Of a stretch of 11,377 nucleotides of DNA, positions 1 through 7,216 are shown one piece after another. The notes under the pieces are model-generated. The model made no database searches. It saw only the letters and a list, made by a program, of their open reading frames with translations, and was not told the origin of the DNA. Position numbers and translations under genes: made by a program. The DNA is taken from NCBI GenBank assembly GCA_039026595.1, contig JBCCMA010000117.1, positions 1-11,377 of the forward strand, given 5' to 3'. The stretch is from JBCCMA01 sp039026595 (lineage in GTDB: Bacteria > Pseudomonadota > Gammaproteobacteria > Steroidobacterales > JBCCMA01). Position 1 is the first letter of the stretch. Each line of letters opens with the position of its first letter.

Positions 1-653
1 CCCAACGCAAGGGCAGTCGCTGCAGCACGGCGGTCGGCTTCCTCCATCCCGTGCGCCATCGCAGCAACCTCACGACGTGGCGGCACGTGATATGGGCCGA
101 CCCCGGCCTGCGTGGCACCGTTGAAGTCGCCGTTTGCCGGGTGTCCGGCCTGCTGTGCTGCATCGATAAAGATGTCGCTGAGCTCATTGCGGTGGCGTAA
201 CGGCGACACCCAGAGTTCGCCGCCGCTGCCGTGGTAATCATCCGCTCCGTCAACAAAGTGCTCTGAGCGTCGGAACAGCGGCAAAACGTTCTCGTAGGCC
301 CACTCTGGCATGCCCTCGGCGGCCCAGTCGTCATAGTCCTGCGCCTGGCCGCGGATGTAGCACATGGCATTGATCGAACTGCTTCCGCCCAGAACCTTGC
401 CCCGTGGCCACCAGAGACGGCGGTTGTGTAATTCCGGTTCCGGCTCGGTGTCGTAGCTCCAGTTAAAGCGGCGACCGTACGAAGCCAGCTTGGCGATTCC
501 GGCCGGCATCCGAATAAGCGGATGGGCATCGCTGCCGCCCGCTTCAAGCAAGAGAACGGTCGTGTTCGGATTGCTGGACAGCCGGTTGGCCAGAACGCAG
601 CCCGCAGACCCCGCGCCAACGATCACATAGTCGAAGGATTTGCTGCTTGTCAT
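1..653 (-). CDS. GMC family (choline dehydrogenase-like) FAD oxidoreductase, N-terminal part
   Basis: Only the first 217 or so residues are in the window; the family is usually 500-560 residues. The ATG at 653-651 gives a start with the FAD-binding Rossmann motif V-G-A-G-S-A-G at residues 12-18 and the strand-end acidic motif LLLEAGG at 34-40. The GMC signature GKVLGGSSSINAMCYIRG lies at 85-102, and YHGSGGELWVS (140-150), with DFNGATQAGVGPY after it, is typical of BetA/alcohol-dehydrogenase-like members. Such enzymes oxidise primary alcohols, including choline, in the cytoplasm or at the inner membrane; the substrate here cannot be read. The start codon overlaps the stop of the upstream methyltransferase (ATGA), so the two are probably translationally coupled. 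The last 25 or so residues before the window edge match the family poorly; the usual G-R-R-x-S-A-A-x-A-Y-L segment is recognisable only weakly. The family call is firm; substrate and intactness are open. Confidence 0.9.
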   Translation of the reverse strand, partial: MTSSKSFDYVIVGAGSAGCVLANRLSSNPNTTVLLLEAGGSDAHPLIRMPAGIAKLASYGRRFNWSYDTEPEPELHNRRLWWPRGKVLGGSSSINAMCYIRGQAQDYDDWAAEGMPEWAYENVLPLFRRSEHFVDGADDYHGSGGELWVSPLRHRNELSDIFIDAAQQAGHPANGDFNGATQAGVGPYHVPPRREVAAMAHGMEEADRRAAATALAL

Positions 654-1702
654 TGTTGTGCGGCCTCGCCCAATGCGGATTTTCGCAATCGGTAGTGGCT
701 GACCCACCACACCTGACCGCGATCAAACTTGAACAGTTCGGAACACGCCAGAAAGAACAAGCGCCACCGTACGGTCCAGCGCACGCGTTCATCCTGGCCG
801 TAGGTTTTTTCGATCAGATCGCGCGCCTTGCCGCCCGCGCGGTCCATACGGTCAAGCCACGCCTCCAGCGTCTTGCTGTAGTGGGTTCCGGACCAGCGCC
901 ACTGGTTTTCGACCGTCAGATGTTCGGGGAAGAAGTAGGGTAGACCGTCGGACGGCATCATCCCGCCCCCGAAGAAAAACCGCGTCATCCAGTCGGACGG
1001 TCCGCGGTCTTCGAACGGGTACGGGGAATGCGAATGGCAGAAAACGTGCTTGAAAAAGCGTCCGTCGTCATGCAACCAATCGGCCACCCGGCGATAAAGT
1101 TCCGGCCAGTTCCGCATGTGTTCGAACATCTCGACCGACACCACGCGGTCGAAGCGCTGGTTGGTCGAAAAATCGTTCATATCCGCGGTGATCACGGTCA
1201 GGTTGGTCACTCCGCGTTCCTGTTGGGTGTGTTCGATATGCCGACGTTGCACGGCGGAATTCGAGACGGCTGTAATCTTGGCGTTCGGATAGTGCTCGGC
1301 CATCCAGAGCGAGAGTGAGCCCCAGCCGCAACCCAGTTCAAGGATGTCCTGACCGTCTTGCAAGTCCGCATGCTCGCAGGTCAGTCGCAGGGCAGCGTCT
1401 TCGGCCTGCTCCAGCGTGCGAGCACCGTCCCAGTAGCAGCTCGAATACTTGAGCCGTTTGCCAAGCACCGTCTGGAAAAATTCGGTCGGGACTTCGTAAT
1501 GCTGCTCGTTGGCCACGTCGGGCACCGGCGCCACTGGTGCGGTGCGCAGCGCCTCGGCAAAGGCGCGCTCGTGGCGCGCTGCCGCCTCACAGTCAGCGTG
1601 GTCGATTTCCTTCAACCGCTTGCGCAGAAGGTTGCGAATCCCCATTCGGATGAGCGCGTCGGGCACCCGATCACGCTCCGTCAGATCGATCAGTTTTTGC
1701 AT
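650..1702 (-). CDS. SAM-dependent methyltransferase, coclaurine N-methyltransferase-like branch of the cyclopropane fatty acid synthase family
   Basis: A 350-residue class I methyltransferase. Visible motifs are NEQHYEVPTEFF (65-76), LKYSSCYWD (84-92), SAM-binding motif I ILELGCGWGSLSLWMA (120-135), the VSVEMFEHM segment (188-196), HVFCHSHSPYPFED (219-232) and a C-terminal GTHYSKT.EAWLDRMD block. Annotation pipelines would probably name it cyclopropane-fatty-acyl-phospholipid synthase. However, the Y-S-S-C-Y-W motif, the FCH..SPYPFED segment and the W..RFFFGGGMMPS block follow, from memory, the plant coclaurine N-methyltransferase-like proteins rather than E. coli Cfa (Y-S-C-A-Y-W). This points to a soluble small-molecule, perhaps amine, methyltransferase, but the substrate is unknown. 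It is the first gene of an operon with the GMC oxidoreductase, with a 4-base overlap. No clear Shine-Dalgarno precedes the ATG. The gene is divergent from nei across a 108-base spacer in which no convincing promoter could be fixed. Confidence 0.92.
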   Translation of the reverse strand: MQKLIDLTERDRVPDALIRMGIRNLLRKRLKEIDHADCEAAARHERAFAEALRTAPVAPVPDVANEQHYEVPTEFFQTVLGKRLKYSSCYWDGARTLEQAEDAALRLTCEHADLQDGQDILELGCGWGSLSLWMAEHYPNAKITAVSNSAVQRRHIEHTQQERGVTNLTVITADMNDFSTNQRFDRVVSVEMFEHMRNWPELYRRVADWLHDDGRFFKHVFCHSHSPYPFEDRGPSDWMTRFFFGGGMMPSDGLPYFFPEHLTVENQWRWSGTHYSKTLEAWLDRMDRAGGKARDLIEKTYGQDERVRWTVRWRLFFLACSELFKFDRGQVWWVSHYRLRKSALGEAAQQ

Positions 1703-1810
1703 AATTGTTGTTCGCCGGTACAGTCTTGCCCGGCACGTAGCAGCCTAATCCAAGGTATGCCGCAGAGCAACATTTTCCAGCGCCATCGGGCGCTGGCGGG
1801 GGGACAGACC

Positions 1811-2632
1811 ATGCCAGAGGGGCCGGAAATTCGGCGTGCCGCCGATAAAGTGTTCAACGCCATCGGTGACGGCCCACTTTCATCCGTGGTGCTCACACTG
1901 CCGGGGCTCACGCGATTTGAGAAGCGCCTGTCTGCGTCGTCGGTGACCAGCATCGATACGCACGGCAAGGCGATGCTCACGCGCTTCGCCAATGGTCTGA
2001 CGCTGTACTCCCACAACCAGCTTTACGGTCGTTGGTACACCACCAAGCCAAAGGGCCGGCCGCGGACCAATCGGGCGTTGCGCGTGGCGTTGCACACCGA
2101 GCGCGGCAGTGCGTGGCTTTACAGCGCCACCGATGTGGAAGTGCTCACGGCGCGGCAACTGGCAAAACAGCCGTTCCTGTTACGTCTTGGCCCCGACATT
2201 CTGGATGCGAGCTTGACCGAGGCGGTCATTGTGGAGCGGCTCGAAGACAAGCGGTTTGTGAACCGCTCGCTCGGCGCGCTGTATCTGGATCAGGGTTTTC
2301 TGGCCGGCAACGGCAACTACCTGCGGTCCGAGATCCTGCACTTTGCGGGTTGCCACCATGGGCAGCGTCCGGCCGATCTGACGCGCGCTGAGCGACGACG
2401 CCTCGCTCGGGTCACTTTGGCGCTGGCCCGTCGCTCCTATCGCACGGGCGGACTGTGCATGCCGCCCGCACAGGCGCGCGAGTTGAAGAAGAAAGGGTGG
2501 GGTTATGAGCGTCGGCGGTTTGCCGCGTTCGGGCGGGCGGGCCAGCGCTGCCACAGCTGTGGGGACACGATTATCAAGACCACCGTTGGCAGCCGACGGC
2601 TCTATTTCTGTCCGACCTGCCAGCCCGCCTGA
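1811..2632 (+). CDS. nei: Endonuclease VIII (Nei), DNA glycosylase/AP lyase
   Basis: A 273-residue protein (E. coli Nei is 263) that excises oxidised pyrimidines and cuts the abasic site by beta,delta-elimination in base excision repair. It starts MPEGPEIRRAAD, as in E. coli Nei, so the catalytic N-terminal Pro2 and Glu3 are present. The conserved Lys53 lies in THGKAML (50-56), LTLYSHNQLYG is a Nei hallmark, and FLAGNGNYLRSEIL is the helix-two-turn-helix region. The C-terminal zinc finger has Cys247, Cys250, Cys267 and Cys270, with the IIKTT.GSR segment between the pairs. The frame is open far upstream, but the start must be 1811 because Pro2 has to become the N-terminus after Met removal; a G-rich stretch lies about 8 bases upstream of it. 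The gene is divergent from the methyltransferase and convergent with the TonB receptor, and looks monocistronic. Its stop codon falls in the loop of the terminator-like hairpin. Confidence 0.96.
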   Translation: MPEGPEIRRAADKVFNAIGDGPLSSVVLTLPGLTRFEKRLSASSVTSIDTHGKAMLTRFANGLTLYSHNQLYGRWYTTKPKGRPRTNRALRVALHTERGSAWLYSATDVEVLTARQLAKQPFLLRLGPDILDASLTEAVIVERLEDKRFVNRSLGALYLDQGFLAGNGNYLRSEILHFAGCHHGQRPADLTRAERRRLARVTLALARRSYRTGGLCMPPAQARELKKKGWGYERRRFAAFGRAGQRCHSCGDTIIKTTVGSRRLYFCPTCQPA

Positions 2633-2644
2633 GCGGCGGGCTGG
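2620..2644. terminator. GC-rich stem-loop between convergent nei and TonB receptor genes
   Basis: A perfect 10-base-pair stem (CCAGCCCGCC / GGCGGGCTGG) closes a 5-base loop, TGAGC. It sits at the junction of two convergent genes: the nei stop codon TGA begins at the first loop base, and the receptor stop is 10 bases beyond the stem. Neither strand has a good T-run after the stem, so it is not a textbook intrinsic terminator. It may still block or trim transcripts from both sides. A terminator or 3'-end protecting role is inferred from position. Confidence 0.55.
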
Positions 2645-2653
2645 TCCGGTTGG

Positions 2654-5431
2654 TTACATCGACCACTGAAAGCTCAACGCAAATGATCGGCCAACGCGTT
2701 CTTCGCCGTTGACGATCCCACCGCGTTCAAACGTGAACGCTTCGTCGAGCAGATTCTGTACCTTGCCCTTCACCACGATCGTGTCCGTCGGGAACCATGA
2801 ATAGGTCAGGTCAACAGAGTGGAACGGTTGCTCGAAGATATCCGGCGCGCCGTTTCTGCCAGCGGCGAAAATCCGCTCACCAAACACGTTGTAGCCGAGT
2901 CCGGCGCTGTGTTTGCCGTTGTCGGAGTCAAAGCCAAGCGTAAAGTTGGTCGTAAAATCAGACGCAAGGCCCAGCCGTCGGATTGGATTGGTCGGGGCGT
3001 CGGCCTGTTCTCCGGCGATCAGTTCGGTGTCCTGAAACGTGACATTGCCCTGTATGAAGAACTGCGACCAGAAATCGCCGGGGAGCACATTGTTCAGGAA
3101 CGAGAGTTCCTTCAGGCCTTCGATCTCAAGGCCTAGTATTTGAGCTGATTGCGCGTTGATGATTTCGCGTGCAATGGTCGTATCGCTCGCAGCGGACTCG
3201 AAAAACTCAATCGGGTTATCGAGGTCCTTGTAGAACAGCGTTGTTGTAAAGCTGTCGCCGCCCGTAAAAAACCACTCGGCGCGCAGGTCCAGATTTGTGA
3301 CGTCAGTGGGGACGACCCCGGGATTGCCGTCGACGAGATCGCCGGTGCTCGGGTCAATGTAGCTGGCGTCGGTGATCTCGCGCAGGTCGGGTCGCACCGT
3401 GGTCTGACTGGCGTTCAGACGGAGTTGGAAGGTCTCAGCCAACCAGTCCCCCATGTACGTCAGCGCGACCGAAGGATAAATCCGGTCCTCTGTGAACGTG
3501 CCATTTGCCAGTACGTCAGGGTCGGTCGTCAGAACCGGGTTTTCGGCTGTGAATCCGAACGGGTTCCAGTCGAGCGCCACCTGCCGATAATCTTCCCACC
3601 GCGCGCCCACTGCCACGCGCCACGTATCATTAAACGTGACGTCCACCTTGCCGTAGAGGGCGTCCACAACCTGGGCCGCCACGTAACTCTGGTTGTTGGT
3701 GCCCTGAATATTGAAGATGTAGTCGTTCGCGGTGTTCAGGATGGCGGCGTCGGAGAACACCTGATCCAGCGGTCCATCGAGGGTCGTGGTGTCGTCGACA
3801 CTCAGTGCCCCGATGCTGAACTGGACCTGACGGTAGTTGCGCGCCTTGCGGTAGGTTTGCGAGCCGAAACTGACCGTACCGTAGGCTTTCTCGGTCTCGA
3901 ATGGCACCTTGAAGTTGATGCCCTGATTGGTTACGTCGTCGGTCAGGTCCGTGAAGCGGTAGTCAGCCGATGTGGCATCGAGACCGACCGCCGCGCTCAA
4001 TACCGCGCCCGTGGCGGGGTTGGTCACGGTCTGCGCGGCGACATCCACCTGATTCGGAATACTGGTAACGGCCTGTGAGTCAGACCAGAACCAGTCAATG
4101 GTGGTTTCACGCGGCAGCCATTCGATCAACCGCGCCATGTTCCCGGGCAGCAGGCCGCGAGTGGCGTCGCCCAGAAAGTGCGTGCCGACGAGCTGATTCG
4201 TCGTCATGTCGCGCTCTTCAAACAGCAGGCGATAGTTTCGAAAGCCGAACCCGTCCGAGACCTGACGGTTCTCGTTGAAGAAGTCAGTGACGGCGGTCTC
4301 GTCGTCGGTGTTGCGCAAATACAGGTTGGTGTAGGCCAACTCGTGATCGTCGGTGTAACGAATCCCGAGGTTCAGATTGCCGGACAGCCCGACGGAGCGC
4401 GTGGTTTCGCGTTCTGTGCTGATCTGCTCCGTGGGAAACGTGAAGTCGCGTCGCACCGTTTCGCGTTCGCGCCAGTTGTTTGCGTACTGGGCCCCAACCA
4501 AAAAACCCACCTCCCAATCGCGACTCAGCTGGAAGTTGTTACCCACGCTCGCACGCAGCGAGAGATCCGGCGGAATGTCCCGGGATTCGATGGCAATGTC
4601 GCGGTTCAGTTGCAGGGCAAGCTGACGATTGACGAGCTGCGCGTCCGCCACCGTGGCATCGGTCTGACCTTCCGCCCGCAACGTGTTCAGAATGCCCTGG
4701 AGGCTGGTGTTGCCCTGAAACCGGGCGATGCTGACCAGCAGGTTTTGCGACAGCGCCCGGCTTCCGTCGTCGACCCCAAAGCGGTCATCACCGCCCCCCG
4801 CGTAGGTGAACGCTTGACCCGACGTTACTGTGTTCTGCCCACTCCCGACCTCGAACAAAAACGTAAAGCTGTCCGGAATACCCTTGGTCCGGATATCGAC
4901 GCTCCCCCCGCCGAAATTGGCGGGCATGTCCGCCGACCACGCTTTCTGCACGCGCAGCGATTCCACAATGGACGTGGGAAAAATATCCAGCGGGATCACG
5001 TTACGGGTCAGGTCGGGCGACGGGATAAAGGCACCGTTGAGCATGCTCGTCGAGTAACGTTCGCCGAGGCCTCGGATATAGACAAACTGGTTCTGCACCA
5101 GAGACAGCCCTGGAATCCGACGCAGTGCGACCGCGACATTCGAATCCCCCAAACGGCTGATCGACTCGGCGCCGAGCACGTCTACCACGACCTCGTCGTC
5201 GAGGCGTTCGTTGATCAGTTCCTGTGTCCCGCTCAATGTCCGGCCAATCGTGATGACCTCTTCAACCTCTCGCGTCGGTGCGCTAACGTCGGGTGCCTCA
5301 ACGGAGAGTTGGTCACCTACGCTGGTCGGTTCATTGTCCTCATTTTGTGCTACAGCCAATGGGGAGAGGAGGCCGAGCGCAGTGATCATCACTGCGCTCG
5401 GAAGTGTTTTACGAAAGGGGTGGCGAGTCAT
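2654..5431 (-). CDS. TonB-dependent outer-membrane receptor
   Basis: A 925-residue TonB-dependent receptor with a signal peptide (1-28, hydrophobic AVMITALGLLSPLAVA, probable cleavage after AVA). The candidate TonB box is EVEEVITIG (55-63). The plug domain follows, with VALRRIPGLS (101-110), FVYIRGLGERYSTSMLNG (116-133), DIFPTSIVESLRVQKA (149-164) and NFGGGSVDIRTKG (172-184). The rest is a long beta-barrel with many acidic extracellular-type loops, ending SFALSFQWSM. Such proteins import scarce ligands across the outer membrane using TonB-ExbB-ExbD energy; the ligand here cannot be read. The reading frame extends 30 codons upstream into the lipoprotein gene. The start at 5431 is preferred because it begins the signal peptide and has an AGGGG ribosome site 7 bases upstream. 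It is the second gene after the lipoprotein (10-base gap). The plug style (LGDSNVAVALRRIPGL, NFGGGSVDI) is of the general large-receptor kind, not clearly siderophore-, B12- or maltodextrin-specific. Confidence 0.95.
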   Translation of the reverse strand: MTRHPFRKTLPSAVMITALGLLSPLAVAQNEDNEPTSVGDQLSVEAPDVSAPTREVEEVITIGRTLSGTQELINERLDDEVVVDVLGAESISRLGDSNVAVALRRIPGLSLVQNQFVYIRGLGERYSTSMLNGAFIPSPDLTRNVIPLDIFPTSIVESLRVQKAWSADMPANFGGGSVDIRTKGIPDSFTFLFEVGSGQNTVTSGQAFTYAGGGDDRFGVDDGSRALSQNLLVSIARFQGNTSLQGILNTLRAEGQTDATVADAQLVNRQLALQLNRDIAIESRDIPPDLSLRASVGNNFQLSRDWEVGFLVGAQYANNWRERETVRRDFTFPTEQISTERETTRSVGLSGNLNLGIRYTDDHELAYTNLYLRNTDDETAVTDFFNENRQVSDGFGFRNYRLLFEERDMTTNQLVGTHFLGDATRGLLPGNMARLIEWLPRETTIDWFWSDSQAVTSIPNQVDVAAQTVTNPATGAVLSAAVGLDATSADYRFTDLTDDVTNQGINFKVPFETEKAYGTVSFGSQTYRKARNYRQVQFSIGALSVDDTTTLDGPLDQVFSDAAILNTANDYIFNIQGTNNQSYVAAQVVDALYGKVDVTFNDTWRVAVGARWEDYRQVALDWNPFGFTAENPVLTTDPDVLANGTFTEDRIYPSVALTYMGDWLAETFQLRLNASQTTVRPDLREITDASYIDPSTGDLVDGNPGVVPTDVTNLDLRAEWFFTGGDSFTTTLFYKDLDNPIEFFESAASDTTIAREIINAQSAQILGLEIEGLKELSFLNNVLPGDFWSQFFIQGNVTFQDTELIAGEQADAPTNPIRRLGLASDFTTNFTLGFDSDNGKHSAGLGYNVFGERIFAAGRNGAPDIFEQPFHSVDLTYSWFPTDTIVVKGKVQNLLDEAFTFERGGIVNGEERVGRSFALSFQWSM

Positions 5432-5438
5432 GCCCGCG

Positions 5439-5443
5439 CCCCT
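5439..5443 (-). promoter_or_regulatory. Ribosome binding site of the TonB receptor, overlapping the lipoprotein stop
   Basis: On the minus strand AGGGG lies 7 bases before the receptor ATG and overlaps the TAG stop of the lipoprotein (5444-5442). This fixes the receptor start. It also implies that ribosomes finishing the lipoprotein can re-initiate, coupling the output of the two genes. Confidence 0.7.
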
Positions 5444-7094
5444 ATTCGAACCACAGCGGCGCGTCGCGGGCGCCATCGAACACGCCGAACGACCAGTCGG
5501 CCGCCCAGTTTGTATCGGCAAGGCTCAGCCCGCCGATGTAGGTGCCGTTTGTGGGCGTAATGGCCGGGACCGCCCCGTCCACCTGCGATGCGGCGACGGC
5601 GATCGAAAAGACAGAGGGAGTACCTTCCAGCAACTGCAATTCCGCGTTTGCGTTCGCTGTGGCGTCTGTCTGGCCGGTAAGGGTGGCAAAGACGTTGCCG
5701 CTGTCGATTGCCCATTGTTCGACGGTCGTACCGTTTGGCAAGGACTGACCGTTGGTGCGCTCTTCGCACGCGAAGATGGAGTTGGAGATCACCAGATCAC
5801 CGTCTTCGGCCGCTTGCTGGGACCGATTGTCAATGCGCAGGCAGTAGTTGGTATCTGCGGAGTCGACGCCGAATGAGCTGATCACCATCGAGTCGGTGAT
5901 CGTGGCGAAAATGCCCTCACGCAGGCGCCAGCCCGCGCCGGGGTCGAAGTCGCCCTGGGTCTCGCTCGGCGAGACGATGCACGTCAGATTTTGGATGACC
6001 GGCCGGCTGTTGAGGCCCTGCGAAATGATGCTCTCGATTCCGGCGGCGTCGAAACTGCTGAACGACCCGATCCCGTCGGCTTCGATGCAGTGGTTGCCAA
6101 TGCCGCCGCTCTGTATGACCAGCGCGTTGGTAATGGTGCCCGAATAGCCCTCATCGATATCGATGGAGTCGTCCCGAACGTAGATCCCGAGGAAATTGCT
6201 GATGTTGACCGCACCACCGAACATCTCGATGCCGTCATCAAACGTGGAGTAAACCTCCAGGTGATCGACGATGGTGTTTCGGCCAACGCCACCGAATGAA
6301 ATACCGTTGAGCTCGTCGCCGTTGCCGACGGTCGCGCCGGTGTGCTTGACGCGAACGTATTCGAGGCGCCCGGAGCTGTCGTCGTCGTTGTCGCCTCCGT
6401 ATTGGGATTCATCCAGACCGGCGGCGCCCTCCGCGTCCACGTGGCAGTCCGTTGTCGCCAGATCGTTGGTGGCGCGTGAGCCCGTGTAGTCACACTTGTT
6501 GGTAATGCCAAATCCGTTGACGACCATGCCACCCCATTGCTGTACGGCGTCGAAGGTCGGGAGTGTGCCGGTCACGTCGGATACCGAGGTGAACGTGATG
6601 GGGGCATCCGGCCGGCCGACCGCAAAGATCTGGGCGCCACGGTTGATAATCAGGAAGTCCGCTGCCGATTGCCACGCCAGGGTTGCGCCTGCCTCGACGG
6701 TCAGCACGGGTCCGTCCCCGCCCTCGGAGATGCCGGCGGCGGCGAGGCCGGCGTCGGTGTCGAACGTTTCCCCGACAAAAAGCGAGCCCTCGAAGATGTG
6801 TGCCCCGCCGTTGGGCAAAGCCGGAATCGTTAGATCCGTCGTCAGGTTGTTGCCCGCGTCCGCAAAAGCGGGCGAGTACGTGCAATTTGTGCCGTCGTAT
6901 GTGCCCTGAATCGTCTGGCCGCCGGTGTTCTGATAAGACGCGCAGACGGCATTGTTGTTGGTCGTGCCGCCAGTCGTGGTTGTATTGTTGCTATTGGCGA
7001 CCGACGTTGACGGCGCGATGTTGATGTCGCCGCTGCTGCAGCCTGCCAGAACGATGGCAGCGCCGGCTGCCCAAAAACCGAATCGACGTTCCAT
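5442..7094 (-). CDS. Predicted outer-membrane lipoprotein with right-handed parallel beta-helix fold
   Basis: A 550-residue lipoprotein. Residues 1-18 form a lipoprotein signal peptide with the lipobox LAGC, lipidated Cys19 and Ser at +2, which favours outer-membrane sorting. A Ser/Asn/Thr/Gly-rich linker (20-48) follows. The body has repeated short beta-strand/turn units typical of right-handed beta-helices: LTVEAGATLAW, DFLIINRGAQIFAVG, APITFTSVSD, QWGGMVVNGFG, RLEYVRVKHTG, NGISFGGVGRNTIVDHLEV, DDGIEMFGGAVNISN and DSIDIDEGYSGTITNALV. Eight further cysteines (51, 71, 201, 217, 336, 372, 418, 443) could form four disulphides. Acidic turns such as GGDNDDDSSG (233-242) could bind calcium. The C-terminal TYIGGLSLADTNWAADW motif recurs, from memory, in related proteins of marine gammaproteobacteria and Bacteroidetes. 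No glycosidase or lyase catalytic set was recognised. Its position directly before the TonB receptor suggests a surface partner that captures or presents the ligand. A GGAG lies 10 bases before the ATG. Confidence 0.85.
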   Translation of the reverse strand: MERRFGFWAAGAAIVLAGCSSGDINIAPSTSVANSNNTTTTGGTTNNNAVCASYQNTGGQTIQGTYDGTNCTYSPAFADAGNNLTTDLTIPALPNGGAHIFEGSLFVGETFDTDAGLAAAGISEGGDGPVLTVEAGATLAWQSAADFLIINRGAQIFAVGRPDAPITFTSVSDVTGTLPTFDAVQQWGGMVVNGFGITNKCDYTGSRATNDLATTDCHVDAEGAAGLDESQYGGDNDDDSSGRLEYVRVKHTGATVGNGDELNGISFGGVGRNTIVDHLEVYSTFDDGIEMFGGAVNISNFLGIYVRDDSIDIDEGYSGTITNALVIQSGGIGNHCIEADGIGSFSSFDAAGIESIISQGLNSRPVIQNLTCIVSPSETQGDFDPGAGWRLREGIFATITDSMVISSFGVDSADTNYCLRIDNRSQQAAEDGDLVISNSIFACEERTNGQSLPNGTTVEQWAIDSGNVFATLTGQTDATANANAELQLLEGTPSVFSIAVAASQVDGAVPAITPTNGTYIGGLSLADTNWAADWSFGVFDGARDAPLWFE

Positions 7095-7152
7095 GATGTG
7101 ATGACTCCAGATGATGTGAGTGGAGGACGCGTGGTCCCGATCGCCTCACATC
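7093..7152 (-). repeat. GATGTGA-type repeats in the lipoprotein mRNA leader
   Basis: On the plus strand ATGATGTGA occurs at 7093-7101 and again at 7111-7119, 18 bases apart, and CTCACATC at 7145-7152 is the inverted copy. In the mRNA, the segment at 7152-7145 can pair with 7120-7113 (8 base pairs) or with 7101-7095 (7 base pairs). The latter abuts the AUG, and the GGAG ribosome site (7108-7105) lies between the two possible partners. The repeats are visible; the alternative folding is inferred. Confidence 0.4.
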
Positions 7153-7216
7153 GCCATCGCGGCTTAGTCGATGTGGAGCTGCGCGAACAATAGACGTCGT
7201 GTGTTTCGGAATTTTT

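Noticed and set aside
650..1702. Annotation as a true cyclopropane fatty acid synthase (cfa)
   Set aside because: The family fold is shared, but the Y-S-S-C-Y-W motif and the central and C-terminal blocks fit the coclaurine N-methyltransferase-like branch better. The usual cfa gene neighbours are not seen.
1358..1810. Long upstream extension of the nei frame
   Set aside because: It runs antisense through the methyltransferase gene, and Nei needs Pro2 at its processed N-terminus, which only the ATG at 1811 provides.
5432..5521. Upstream ATG at 5521 as the TonB receptor start
   Set aside because: It would overlap the lipoprotein gene and put 30 residues in front of a clear signal peptide. The ATG at 5431 has a good AGGGG site and begins that signal peptide.
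4178..5560. A 460-codon open frame on the plus strand opposite the TonB receptor
   Set aside because: It is antisense to a strongly supported receptor, has no recognisable domain and is typical of shadow frames in GC-rich DNA. The same applies to the frames at 3149-4078 and 10081-11166.
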